This document shows positions 53,604 through 62,699 of a DNA stretch of 64,000 nt, one piece after another. The stretch is from Thalassotalea_F euphylliae (GTDB lineage Bacteria > Pseudomonadota > Gammaproteobacteria > Enterobacterales > Alteromonadaceae), in NCBI RefSeq assembly GCF_042682785.1, contig NZ_JBHUIB010000003.1, positions 868,001 to 932,000 of the forward strand, given 5' to 3'. Under the pieces are notes generated by a model. The model ran no database searches and had not been told where the DNA came from. It was given only the letters and a program-made list of their open reading frames with translations. Each line of letters opens with the position of its first letter. Position 1 is the stretch's first letter. Position numbers and translations under genes: made by a program.

Positions 53604-54133
53604 CAATTCAACCCCAGTAATTCTTTGCGGAGTTTGGGCTGCGAGGTTTTCGGAGAAAGCCAAATGGCTGAAAACATGTTGCCGAACTCAGAATCTGCAA
53701 TCGTTCCAACCAACTCTTGATTGAAATAAAACGCTGTCGAGTGCTCGTCAACCCACATGGTCAAACTGTCACCTTTTTTGATATCAGGCCAAAACTGTGC
53801 GAGCTTGGGCAAATACGTTTCGTACAATGGCGCGTCAATGCCTATGTGCTGCCATTGCTCTACCGTTCTCTCGATTAAGTCTTCGCTAGAGATATTCTTT
53901 AAATAGGTAATCTCGAACATAAAACTTTGTTGTTCATCATATGTGCCTGTTTTGGTCAGCAACTGACTGTCGTAGATGTCCCAAAATAGCACTTTAAATC
54001 GTGTTTCACCGACAAGTTTGAGGGCCTGTTTCAGTTCAGTTGAGCTAGCAGGTGCAACTATAGACGATGCACTGCTTTGACGCGGAAAAACCACTAAAAG
54101 CAGTGTAAACATAAACCACACAAGGTTACGCAT
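53603..54133 (-). CDS. Chalcone isomerase-like (CHI_3) exported protein
   Basis: 176 aa. Signal peptide 1-22 (FMFTLLLVVFPRQSSA), then LVGETRFKVLFWDIYDSQLLT and DSLTMWVDEHSTAFYFNQELVGTIADSEFGNMFSAIWL, typical of bacterial chalcone-isomerase-like periplasmic proteins. These are not thought to be true flavonoid isomerases; fatty-acid binding is suspected. Central gene of DUF2878-CHI-DUF3833, overlapping both neighbours. Confidence 0.88.
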   Translation of the reverse strand: MRNLVWFMFTLLLVVFPRQSSASSIVAPASSTELKQALKLVGETRFKVLFWDIYDSQLLTKTGTYDEQQSFMFEITYLKNISSEDLIERTVEQWQHIGIDAPLYETYLPKLAQFWPDIKKGDSLTMWVDEHSTAFYFNQELVGTIADSEFGNMFSAIWLSPKTSQPKLRKELLGLN

Positions 54134-54614
54134 AACTTTTATTTTCCTTGATATTCAATGACGTAAGGAACCTAAACAAAAATACCCAAATGACAGAAAG
54201 TATGAGCATAGTAGCAACATGATTAAACCCAAATGCAACAGCACCCAGCTTCTCGCCCGCCAAATAGCTCATTGGAACGCACAACGCACCTACAGCCAAT
54301 TGCACATATTTAGAGCGTGTGAAAAATTGCATGCTGTGATTCAATGTTGCGGAAAAAGCAAGCCAGAGAGCAATTAACCAAAATGGAATAATGACGCCTT
54401 GCTCGTTGAAATTAAATACACCCGCGTGCATGAGGATTGTGTCTACAGTGACACCGCACAGCGTTGCTATTGAAATGGTTTTGATTTCTGATTCAGGCGA
54501 TTTGGATAGCAAGACATGAAAAAGCACCCAACCCAAAGCGACTGGAGCAAACGTGTTACCCCAAAAGATAAGGCCGAACCAAGAAAGGTTGAACAGCAGC
54601 GCGTTAATAATCAT
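54126..54614 (-). CDS. DUF2878 integral membrane protein
   Basis: 162 aa with about five to six hydrophobic segments. LFNLSWFGLIFWGNTF at the start and CGVTVDTILMHAGVFNF match DUF2878. Function unknown; the family is usually found with SDR/FAD/DUF1365/Cfa operons. It overlaps the chalcone-isomerase-like gene by 8 bases. Confidence 0.88.
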   Translation of the reverse strand: MIINALLFNLSWFGLIFWGNTFAPVALGWVLFHVLLSKSPESEIKTISIATLCGVTVDTILMHAGVFNFNEQGVIIPFWLIALWLAFSATLNHSMQFFTRSKYVQLAVGALCVPMSYLAGEKLGAVAFGFNHVATMLILSVIWVFLFRFLTSLNIKENKSYA

Positions 54615-54716
54615 GTTTAGCTAGTTTTGTAGGTTTAAAGGGTAATACGAACTACAAAACAACTAGGATTACTAACGTCCTACTTTTCTTACTGTTTATC
54701 GAGTTATCGTGGCAAA

Positions 54717-55016
54717 TTAATCAATATCATCAATTGATACGCCGACTAGGTATAAGTCTGCTGATTCCTCATCAACTCTCACCACTTTACCTGATACGTC
54801 AAGTGATTGTACTGCTGAATTCGCCGACTCTACTTTTGCCTTTAATCGAGTGCCAATTTCCAAAGGATGAGCAATTTCAATCGCCATTCCCGTTGCACTT
54901 AAATCTCGACATGTAGCTAAAAACTCACTGTTAATTTCTTCATCAATAATGGTCACTTTTACTTCACTGTTTAACAACATGCGATAAAAGTTTCGTTTGT
55001 CATCAAAACTAACCAT
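54717..55016 (-). CDS. PilZ-domain protein
   Basis: 99 aa, single domain. RNFYR (Arg8-x3-Arg12) and DLSATGMAIE (D-x-S-x-x-G) are the two c-di-GMP-binding motifs of PilZ. Probably a small c-di-GMP effector, with an unknown partner. It lies ~96 bases after hrpA in the same direction. Confidence 0.88.
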   Translation of the reverse strand: MVSFDDKRNFYRMLLNSEVKVTIIDEEINSEFLATCRDLSATGMAIEIAHPLEIGTRLKAKVESANSAVQSLDVSGKVVRVDEESADLYLVGVSIDDID

Positions 55017-55112
55017 CTTTACTCCCTAGATGTAACGACTAAGACCGTTTTCCTGTTTATTTATACTTGTTATTTTACGGCACTGTCAACGCATCAACAG
55101 TATCCCCCTGCT

Positions 55113-58100
55113 TTACTCGCTAAACGCCTTCAAATGATTTTGAATACGCTTAACAGATATAGGATAGGCAGTACCAAGGTTTTGAGCAAATAAGCTTACT
55201 CTCAATTCTTCTATCATCCATCGACAGGCTATTAAATCGGCAGGCATTGGTAAATCTTTACGCTGTTTTAGAATTAAATCCTGTAACGCACTGTCAATTT
55301 TTTCTACTTCCAGCATTTTAAGTCTATCTTGGTTTGGATCTATCGGCATCTTTTCGAGGCGTCGAATTATCGCTTGAAGGTAGCGGATAACGTCATCAAG
55401 TTTATCGATTCCTGATGCGGTAACGAAGCCTTTAAAAATCAATTTGTCCAACTGCGCTTTCACATCACCTTGATTTTGAATCATGTTTAGCGGTACCGAG
55501 CCTTTTAACTTTTTACGGATATCGTGATGTAAATTAAGTGCCCTTTCCACTTTTATAGCAGCCTCTAGCACGCAATCGGCGATTTCTGCCCGCACGTGGT
55601 CTCGTAATTGGCTAAACGCTTGCTCATCACGTGGCAGTTCACCTTGTTTGATAAGGTGCGTTGCCGCCGCGTTTATGCAGTCATTAAGTAGATCATTAAT
55701 CGCTCCAAACGGATTAAAATAGAGACCCAGCTTAGCTTTATTCGGTAACTTTTCTTGCAGGTATTTAATAGGAGACGGAATGTTAAGCAACACTAAACGA
55801 GCGCTACCTTGCAGCATAGCTTCTTTAGCCACACTTTCTTGTTCAAATAATTCTATTGCTACGTTGTTTTTCTTATCGACCAAAGCTGGAAACGCTTTGA
55901 CGGTAATATTCGCCATTTTCTTTTCATAACCAACAGGAATGTCACCAAAATTCCATTCCGTTATGTTTGTTTGCTCTATTCCCTTGTCCGCAACTTTTTT
56001 AATCGTTGATTTTACTTTGCCTTGCAACGCTTGTTGAAGCGCTGCCAAATCTCTTCCCTGCTTAACCAACTTATTTTTTTCATCAAACACCTTAAAATTC
56101 ATGGTTAGATGAGTCGGCAAGTCAATGTCTTCCCAAACATTATCTTCCAGTCGAACACCTGTGATACGCAACAGTTGTCTAGCCAATGCCTGAGTGAAAC
56201 TGCCGTCCTGTTCATTCATTTTTGCAAGGCTCGCCTCTGCATAATTCGGCGCAGGAACGAAATTACGACGCAGCGTTTTGGGTAAACCTTTGATATACGC
56301 TATCGCTAGCTCTTCTCTTAATGCAGGAATTAACCAATCAAACCCTTCAGCCTCTACCTGATTGAGAATGCCGATAGGAATATGCACAGAAATACCATCA
56401 TCCTCGTCACCAGGCGCGAAATGATAGGTGAGCGGTAATGTCAAATTAGCTTGTTGCCACAGGTCCGGATATGCTTGTTTACTTACTTTTGCCTCATCTT
56501 CTTGAAGCAAAAATGCTTTCGTGAAGCTCAGTGTATTCGCATCTTGTTGCTTTTGCTTTTTCCACCAAGACAAGAAACTTCGCTGACAGATGACATGCTC
56601 AGGAATGCGTTCTTCATAAAACGAAAACATCAATTCTTCGTCAATTAAGAAACCTTTAGTTCGCGCTTTTTGCTCCAACGCTTCAACATCGGCTACAAGA
56701 GCTAGGTTTTTCTTCAAAAACGCTTCTTTTATCGAGCTGTCACCATTAACGAGTGCTTCTCTAATGAATATCTCTCGACAGGTATCTGGCTCTATTTGGT
56801 TAAAATTAACTTTGCGCTTGGGCACTATAATCAAACCGTACAAGCTAACTTGCTCATACGCCATTACAGCACCTTGTTTCTTCTCCCAATGAGGCTCGCT
56901 GTAACTCCGTTTAACTAAATGCTTAGCCATGGGTTCCAGCCATTGGGGCTCTATACGTGCCACCATACGCGCGAATAATCGGCTCGTTTCTACTAACTCG
57001 GCAGCCATAATCCATTTAGGTGGCTTCTTCGACAACGGGGATCCAGGGAAAATAAAGAACTTACTACCACGTGCACCTTTGAATTCACGATTTTCATCTA
57101 TTTGGCCGATATGACTGAGCAAACCAGATAACAATGCGTGGTGTACAACCGCCATTTGCCCTTCTTCCTCTTCGTCAATTGATGACATAGGAATATTCAT
57201 TTCGCTTAGCGTTAATTTAAGCTGCGCAATAATGTCTTGCCATTCCCGAATACGGATATAACTGAGATACTCTTTCTGGCATAGCTTTCTAAACTGATTG
57301 TTGGACAACTCTCGCTGTTTTTCTTGGATGTAACGCCACAGATTTAATAGTGATTTAAAATCTGAGGTTTTATCTTTAAAACGACTATGCTTTTCATCTG
57401 CCGCTTGTTGCTTTTCATGTGGGCGCTCACGTGGATCTTGGATACTCAGCGCACTAACAATAATAAAGACTTGTTCAATACAACCTAAATCAATAGCCGT
57501 TAACGCCATCTTCGCGAGTCGTGGATCTATCGGAAAACGTGCTAATTGCTGGCCAGTTTTCGTCAACTTTCTTGCATCGTCACCACGCGATGACTCTGTT
57601 ATTGCGGCAAGCTCTTCCAGCAGTCGAACACCGTCGTTGATATTCCGGTTATCCGGCGCCTGAACAAAAGGAAACGCTTTGATGTCGCCCAAATCCAAAG
57701 CAAGCATCTGCAAGATAACCATCGCCAAATTGGTACGAAGAATTTCCGGATCAGTAAACTCTGAGCGCGAAAGAAAATCTTCTTCTGAATACAGGCGTAT
57801 ACAAATACCTGAAGATACACGTCCACAGCGCCCAGCCCTTTGATTCGCGCTGGCTTGAGAAATCGCTTCAATTGGCAGTCGTTGCACTTTCGTCCGATAG
57901 CTATACCGAGAAATACGCGCTGTACCTGGGTCAATGACATACTTGATGCCTGGCACCGTCAAACTGGTTTCCGCTACGTTAGTCGCTAAAACAATATTTC
58001 TGCCAGTATGTGACTGAAAGATTCTGTTTTGTTCCTGGACACTCAAACGGGCATACAAAGGTAAGATGTTAGTGTTACGGTAATTCTCTTTTTCTAACGC

Positions 58101-59003
58101 GGCGGCCGTATCGCGTATTTCTCGCTCACCATTGAGAAAAATAAGGATATCGCCTTGGCTAATGCCAGATAACTCATCAACGGCCTCAATAATACCGCTT
58201 ACCACATCCACGGTTTCTTCATCACGAGCAAGCGGCCGATAGCGCATTTCGACAGGGTATGTTCGACCTGAAACTGAGATAATTGGCGCATTATTGAAAT
58301 GCTTTGAAAATCGTTCAGGATCTATGGTCGCAGACGTGATAATCACTTTTAAATCAGGACGTTTTGGCAATATCTGCTTTAAATAACCCAAAATAAAATC
58401 AATATTTAAACTGCGCTCATGTGCCTCATCAATAATGATGGTGTCGTACTGACGAAGTAATCGGTCGTTTTGCATTTCCGCCAGCAAAATACCGTCTGTC
58501 ATTAACTTGATATAGCTATTTTCTTCTACTTGATCGTTAAATCGAACCTTATAACCAACGGCTTTACCCAGAGGTGATTTCAACTCTTCGGCAATACGGT
58601 TTGCTACCGTTCTTGCAGCGATACGCCTAGGTTGAGTATGGCCAATAATGCCGTCAATACCGCGGCCAAGTGCTAAACAAATTTTCGGTATTTGAGTGGT
58701 TTTACCTGACCCCGTCTCACCAGCAATAATCACCACTTGATTATTTTCAATAGCATCGGCAATTTCAGGTACACTTTCAGAAACAGGTAGGCCTGGCGCG
58801 TACGTTACGTTGGGAATATTTTGTTGTTTAGCTATTTTGCTAGCCCTAGAGCGCTCAATAGCCTCTTCTATCTTGGCAAAAGCTTTTTCACGTTTGCCAC
58901 TGTCTTTGATTTTCTTTACGCCAAGAATGCGTTTTTTCAAACGTGCCTTATCAGCTTGTTTAACTGCCGTTAAAAGAGAGAATAAATGTTGTTCAGATGC
59001 CAT
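55113..59003 (-). CDS. hrpA: ATP-dependent RNA helicase HrpA
   Basis: 1296 aa, the E. coli HrpA length. Walker A GETGSGKTTQIPK, DEAH box IIIDEAHERSLN, SAT motif ITSATID, motif VI QRAGRCGR, then HA2, OB-fold and the long DUF3418 C-terminal region of HrpA (YLQAIIRRLEKMP ... IACRWMIEELRVSLFAQNLG). A DEAH-box helicase acting on mRNA and stalled ribosomes. Confidence 0.97.
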   Translation of the reverse strand: MASEQHLFSLLTAVKQADKARLKKRILGVKKIKDSGKREKAFAKIEEAIERSRASKIAKQQNIPNVTYAPGLPVSESVPEIADAIENNQVVIIAGETGSGKTTQIPKICLALGRGIDGIIGHTQPRRIAARTVANRIAEELKSPLGKAVGYKVRFNDQVEENSYIKLMTDGILLAEMQNDRLLRQYDTIIIDEAHERSLNIDFILGYLKQILPKRPDLKVIITSATIDPERFSKHFNNAPIISVSGRTYPVEMRYRPLARDEETVDVVSGIIEAVDELSGISQGDILIFLNGEREIRDTAAALEKENYRNTNILPLYARLSVQEQNRIFQSHTGRNIVLATNVAETSLTVPGIKYVIDPGTARISRYSYRTKVQRLPIEAISQASANQRAGRCGRVSSGICIRLYSEEDFLSRSEFTDPEILRTNLAMVILQMLALDLGDIKAFPFVQAPDNRNINDGVRLLEELAAITESSRGDDARKLTKTGQQLARFPIDPRLAKMALTAIDLGCIEQVFIIVSALSIQDPRERPHEKQQAADEKHSRFKDKTSDFKSLLNLWRYIQEKQRELSNNQFRKLCQKEYLSYIRIREWQDIIAQLKLTLSEMNIPMSSIDEEEEGQMAVVHHALLSGLLSHIGQIDENREFKGARGSKFFIFPGSPLSKKPPKWIMAAELVETSRLFARMVARIEPQWLEPMAKHLVKRSYSEPHWEKKQGAVMAYEQVSLYGLIIVPKRKVNFNQIEPDTCREIFIREALVNGDSSIKEAFLKKNLALVADVEALEQKARTKGFLIDEELMFSFYEERIPEHVICQRSFLSWWKKQKQQDANTLSFTKAFLLQEDEAKVSKQAYPDLWQQANLTLPLTYHFAPGDEDDGISVHIPIGILNQVEAEGFDWLIPALREELAIAYIKGLPKTLRRNFVPAPNYAEASLAKMNEQDGSFTQALARQLLRITGVRLEDNVWEDIDLPTHLTMNFKVFDEKNKLVKQGRDLAALQQALQGKVKSTIKKVADKGIEQTNITEWNFGDIPVGYEKKMANITVKAFPALVDKKNNVAIELFEQESVAKEAMLQGSARLVLLNIPSPIKYLQEKLPNKAKLGLYFNPFGAINDLLNDCINAAATHLIKQGELPRDEQAFSQLRDHVRAEIADCVLEAAIKVERALNLHHDIRKKLKGSVPLNMIQNQGDVKAQLDKLIFKGFVTASGIDKLDDVIRYLQAIIRRLEKMPIDPNQDRLKMLEVEKIDSALQDLILKQRKDLPMPADLIACRWMIEELRVSLFAQNLGTAYPISVKRIQNHLKAFSE

Positions 59004-59137
59004 AAAAACTATTGGAGAATGCGGTTTTGAATAAATCGCAACAGAATACGAAAAATAAAGTGGATGGTATCAAAACTAAACAGGAATTGCTTTACAAAAC
59101 AAAGACGCAATATATGTTGGCTTATACCTATCAATAA

Positions 59138-59161
59138 AAAAGGGCCACAAAAGGCCCTTTT
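59138..59161 (-). terminator. Terminator of the CBS-domain gene
   Basis: AAAAGGGCC (59138-59146) / GGCCCTTTT (59153-59161), loop ACAAAA. On the minus strand it is followed by TTTTTTATTG, 18 bases after the CBS stop. Confidence 0.85.
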
Positions 59162-59178
59162 CCCGTTGAACGGCAAAA

Positions 59179-59601
59179 CTATTGATTACTGACGTTGTAA
59201 ATAACACGGAGGTGCCTATCTACCGCCATCAATACTTCATTACGGCTAATCGTGCCAACCAAATGACCAGAGTCGTCTACAACAGGATAAATTTTTGGTT
59301 TTTCACCTAACATTTGTTGAGCTAGGGTGACAATACTTTCATACGGCTTAACCGACAACACATCTTTTCGCATCACATCAGCAACACTGGCAATGTGTTC
59401 TCGATGATAGGTAGAAGCTAACATAGTTTTCAATAAATCACTTTCTGACAAGAAACCTACTAACTTCTTATTTGCATCAACAACCGGCCCACCTAGCTGT
59501 TTGGTTTTGAGTAAGCGAAAAGACGCTTCTTCAATAACCATGTCAGGCATAAAGGTGACAGGATAGTGGTTCATATATTCTTCTACTTTTACTGATTCCA
59601 T
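59179..59601 (-). CDS. Tandem CBS-domain protein
   Basis: 140 aa from ATG 59601 (MESVKVEEYMNHYPVTFMPDM), with AAGG 6 bases upstream; the longer in-frame start at 59628 lacks an RBS. Two CBS motifs: EASFRLLKTKQLGGPVVDANKKLVGFLSESDLL and TLAQQMLGEKPKIYPVVDDSGHLVGTISRNEVL. CBS pairs bind adenine nucleotides and act as regulators; the partner is unknown. Confidence 0.92.
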   Translation of the reverse strand: MESVKVEEYMNHYPVTFMPDMVIEEASFRLLKTKQLGGPVVDANKKLVGFLSESDLLKTMLASTYHREHIASVADVMRKDVLSVKPYESIVTLAQQMLGEKPKIYPVVDDSGHLVGTISRNEVLMAVDRHLRVIYNVSNQ

Positions 59602-59717
59602 GTTGAGCCTTATTTTATCTAAATACACGCACTCTCAATTTAACTCTAGACGCAATTGTTAAATTTTTCATAACTTTAATTGCGAATTTTTTGCTTCCTG
59701 CTCGTAAATAAATTCAG

Positions 59718-60746
59718 CTAATCGTCCGCAAAAATTGCCACTTTCATGTCTTGCTTGTTCGACATACTCGCACGATACATGCCCTTACTGTTAAACGGCA
59801 TAGCAATATTACCTTGAGTATCAATTGCAATAACGCCACCGGAACCACCAGCGCTAACAAGCACATCATTTACCACAGTATCCGCAGCCTCAGCTAAAGA
59901 TTTACCTTGATACTCAACCCTAGCGCAGATATCAGCAGCAACATGATAACGAATAAAGTACTCGCCATGCCCGGTTGCCGAAACAGCACAACTATTGTTA
60001 TTCGCATAAGTTCCAGCGCCAATAATAGGTGCATCACCTATTCGACCGTAACGCTTAGCAGTCATTCCACCAGTAGATGTTCCTGCAAACAAGTTGCCAT
60101 TTTTGTCTAGGGCTACCGCGCCAACAGTGCCGTATTTGTATTCGTTATCAAGCAACTGATGAGCTGCTTGAAAGTCTTTCAACTCGCGCTCTTTTTCGGC
60201 GAGTTTTTTCTTGGCGCGCAATAATGCTTCATAACGACTCTTTGTATTGAAATAGTTGTTGTCGACCAACTCAAGGTTTTGCTTTTTCGCAAATGCTTCA
60301 GCGCCCTCACCGCTTAACATCACGTGAACTGAGTTATTCATTACCTCTTGCGCTAATGCGATTGGACTTTTAACCGTTTTAACACCAGACACAGCACCTG
60401 CATTTAACGTTTTACCATCCATAATGGAAGCGTCTAATTCATGGTGACCTTCAAAGGTGTACACCGCGCCTTTACCCGCATTAAACAAGGGGGACGCTTC
60501 TAAAATTTGGATAGCGGCTATAATAGCCTTCTCGCTTGACTCACCTTTTTCCAGCAATGCATAGCCAGCGGTAACCGCTTTAGCTAATGTTGCCTCATAA
60601 TTAGCACGTTTATCTGGCGTCATTTTCGCTTTATTAATAGTGCCTGCACCGCCATGTATCGCAATACCAAAAGCTTCTTCTGCTGACGCTACATTAACGT
60701 TTAATGCAGCGCCAATACATAACGCTGCTGCGAGTAAGTTCTTCAT
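59718..60746 (-). CDS. iaaA: Isoaspartyl peptidase / plant-type L-asparaginase, exported
   Basis: 342 aa. Signal peptide 1-22 (LLAAALCIGAALNVNVASA). N-terminal nucleophile hydrolase: IHGGAGTI at the front; autocleavage before Thr207 in EYKYGTVGAVALD; GDAPIIGAGTYANN and TGHGEYFIR of the active site. It cleaves beta-aspartyl dipeptides and asparagine. Export to the periplasm differs from the cytosolic E. coli enzyme. Divergent from the crotonase gene. Confidence 0.94.
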   Translation of the reverse strand: MKNLLAAALCIGAALNVNVASAEEAFGIAIHGGAGTINKAKMTPDKRANYEATLAKAVTAGYALLEKGESSEKAIIAAIQILEASPLFNAGKGAVYTFEGHHELDASIMDGKTLNAGAVSGVKTVKSPIALAQEVMNNSVHVMLSGEGAEAFAKKQNLELVDNNYFNTKSRYEALLRAKKKLAEKERELKDFQAAHQLLDNEYKYGTVGAVALDKNGNLFAGTSTGGMTAKRYGRIGDAPIIGAGTYANNNSCAVSATGHGEYFIRYHVAADICARVEYQGKSLAEAADTVVNDVLVSAGGSGGVIAIDTQGNIAMPFNSKGMYRASMSNKQDMKVAIFADD

Positions 60747-60896
60747 GCGTAAACCTGTTTTGTTCTTATTTGTGTATTTTCACATCCAATGTAGATGGCT
60801 TTAATAGTGGTGTAAACCGAAACACGGTTTACATTAGCCGTTAGTTACCTTAATGTTACTGGTCTTACCACAAGAAACCGATATGAAAGGATAAAC

Positions 60897-61700
60897 ATGT
60901 CTGCGCCTGTAGTGACTCACATTGAAAATGACATAGCCTATGTCACCCTAAACCGCGGCGATAAGCATAATGCACTGAATATGGACATGTTCTTTGCCAT
61001 TTCCCAAACAATCAAATCACTCAAAAAAAACAAGCAAATTCGCGCAGTTATCGTTCATGGAGACGGTGTTGATTTTTGCACTGGCCTTGATGTGAAATCG
61101 GTAATGAACTCTATGGGGAATGCTGTTCGTTTGTTATTTAAATGGCGTCCAGGCAAAGCGAATTTAGCGCAATATGTGTCTACTGGTTGGCAAGATATTC
61201 CAGTTCCCGTGATAATGGCTCTGCATGGTCGCGTTTGGGGAGGCGGTTTGCAAATAGCGTTAGGGGGAGATTTCAGAATTGCGCACCCTGATACTATGTT
61301 ATCTGTCATGGAAGCGCGCTGGGGTCTGTTGCCAGATATGGGTGGCACCATCTCTCTAAGAGAGCACTTACCCACAGACAAAGCGAAATTATTAGCCATG
61401 ACAGGCAAAGAGTTAACCGCTGAGGAAGCACATGAATTTGGCTTATTAACCGAGATATCAAATGAGCCCTTGCTAGCAGCAAAGGCACTTGCACAAGAGC
61501 TGCTTGAACAGTCTCCAGATTCCAACGCTGCTGTCAAAAAACTCTATTCCAACGCATGGTGGCACAGTAAAGGCTTTGCACTGGCAAGAGAGTCTTGGTA
61601 TCAAATCAAAATTATCTTGGGGAAAAACCAACGAATTAAAACCTATAACCAGCTAAACCCCGAAAAAGAGAAATCATTTAAGCAAAGAGTTAACTGGTAA
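60897..61700 (+). CDS. Crotonase/enoyl-CoA hydratase family protein
   Basis: 267 aa. VTLNRGDKHNALNMDM, oxyanion-hole regions GDGVDFCTGLDVKSV and ALHGRVWGGGLQIALGGDFRIA, and ARWGLLPDMGGT. The Glu usually found after GGG-x is replaced at one position (GGGLQIA), so the reaction (hydratase, isomerase or hydrolase) is uncertain. AAAGGA precedes ATG 60897. Last recognisable core gene before the integron array. Confidence 0.92.
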   Translation: MSAPVVTHIENDIAYVTLNRGDKHNALNMDMFFAISQTIKSLKKNKQIRAVIVHGDGVDFCTGLDVKSVMNSMGNAVRLLFKWRPGKANLAQYVSTGWQDIPVPVIMALHGRVWGGGLQIALGGDFRIAHPDTMLSVMEARWGLLPDMGGTISLREHLPTDKAKLLAMTGKELTAEEAHEFGLLTEISNEPLLAAKALAQELLEQSPDSNAAVKKLYSNAWWHSKGFALARESWYQIKIILGKNQRIKTYNQLNPEKEKSFKQRVNW

Positions 61701-61758
61701 AGGAAAGTTTTTGTAGCATGTAGGGAATTTATGAGGTTAGAGCATCTAGGACAGTATT

Positions 61759-61777
61759 AAAATTGGTGCGCAATTTT
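61759..61777 (+). terminator. Weak hairpin after the crotonase gene
   Basis: AAAATTG (61759-61765) / CAATTTT (61771-61777), 5-base loop; no clear T-run follows, so termination is only possible. The stretch 61701-61796 holds no gene and joins core genome to the cassette array. Confidence 0.3.
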
Positions 61778-61796
61778 GCCTACAGTGGGGCTCGTG

Positions 61797-61897
61797 ACCT
61801 AACGCCCAACTAAGGGGCTGATAATTGTTGGCAATAATGTGAAGCGAAGCGAAACCGAGCCAACTGATAGCAGTCCCGCTTTAGTTACTTGTTAGTT
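61797..61897 (-). other. attC recombination site 1 (distal end of cassette array)
   Basis: Read on the minus strand, it begins with R'' GGTAAAACTAAC (ending 61891) and ends GGGCGTTAGGT with R' GTTAGGT (61803-61797; consensus GTTRRRY). The R'' is the exact complement of GTTAGTTTTACC at the start of the same cassette (62603-62592), as expected when a circular cassette reforms its attC. The interior contains paired L''/L' arms around GCCAAC and GTTGGC. Confidence 0.9.
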
Positions 61898-62602
61898 TTA
61901 CCCAACTCCATCTCTAAATGTATTGAACCTTTCAGAATAACACCTTTAGGTGAATTGTTGCTGTATACATTTACATTAACAAAGTCATCCGTTTTTACTT
62001 CAGTAGAGAACCTTTTTACCAATGAAAAGTCATCTATTCTCTTAGAAAAGAAATCTGGCACCCAAAGCAAATTAAAAATCTTTGTTTCTCCTTGGTTTAA
62101 ACTTTGACACTTCACAGACAATCGGAAATGGTCTTTTCCGTCATTGTGACTGCAGTCTGCATAAGCATATTGTAGGTTTTCCATATTTCCACGCATCAAA
62201 CTTCCAGCTGGAGTTGTGATTTCAATAACTAAGTCTTTCGCCGTTAGGTTACCAGCGTTTTGAATTTGAACAGCTATTAAAACAGGATAGTTTACTAAAT
62301 GATCTTCGAGGTACATTGTTTCCCCTAAAATCTTATCTCCGTCTTTAACTAATACATTTGTCAAAGTAACAGTTTTATTTTTTGCATATTCTTCGGGTAA
62401 AAACGCGTGAACAACAGTACCGAAAATACTTGGTTCTTTCTTTTCTATCTCAGCTTTATGTTCGATTAAGGACTTCTGTGAAAAGTGGCTAAAAATAGTA
62501 GTTAAAATTAAAACTACTAAAGTCGCAATCTGTAGGTATAAAGTCCATTTAGTATTACCTTCATTTGAAGACATTTGCAGAGTATCCTTTTGGTAAAACT
62601 AA
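61803..62602 (-). mobile_element. Integron gene cassette 3 (800 bp)
   Basis: Delimited by crossover points in GTTAGTTTTACC (62603/62602) and GTTAGGT (61803/61802). Contains one ORF and its attC. Gene and attC are in the same orientation (minus), the normal cassette layout. Confidence 0.88.
61885..62574 (-). CDS. Integron cassette protein, single-pass membrane protein of unknown function
   Basis: 229 aa. One N-terminal hydrophobic segment (~13-30, LQIATLVVLILTTIFS), then a long hydrophilic, beta-rich domain with a CARDB/NEW3-like flavour (LIAVQIQNAGNLTAKDLVIEITTPAGSL). AAGGA lies ~9 bases before the ATG. The last codons (KTNK-stop) are encoded by the attC R'' core, so the ORF was shaped to its recombination site. 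No homologue recognised. Confidence 0.8.
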   Translation of the reverse strand: MSSNEGNTKWTLYLQIATLVVLILTTIFSHFSQKSLIEHKAEIEKKEPSIFGTVVHAFLPEEYAKNKTVTLTNVLVKDGDKILGETMYLEDHLVNYPVLIAVQIQNAGNLTAKDLVIEITTPAGSLMRGNMENLQYAYADCSHNDGKDHFRLSVKCQSLNQGETKIFNLLWVPDFFSKRIDDFSLVKRFSTEVKTDDFVNVNVYSNNSPKGVILKGSIHLEMELGKTNK

Positions 62603-62699
62603 CGCCCGCTTAATGGGCAAATAATGCTTGGCTAAAATATTGAGCGAAGCGAACAAAACCAAGCATTATTTGTCCATTTTTTAAAGCGCTTGTTAGGCA
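62597..62699 (-). other. attC recombination site 2
   Basis: Minus strand starts TGCCTAAC (62699-62692; R'' consensus RYYYAAC matched by GCCTAAC) and ends GCGGGCGTTAG with R' GTTAGTT. The interior has a perfect 14-bp stem CAAATAATGCTTGG / CCAAGCATTATTTG. Its R'' is complementary to GTTAGGCA at the start of the same cassette (63242-63235). Confidence 0.93.

Noticed and set aside
61055..61537. 160-codon minus-strand frame inside the crotonase gene
   Set aside because: It is antisense to a clear enoyl-CoA hydratase family gene with intact motifs; no independent support.
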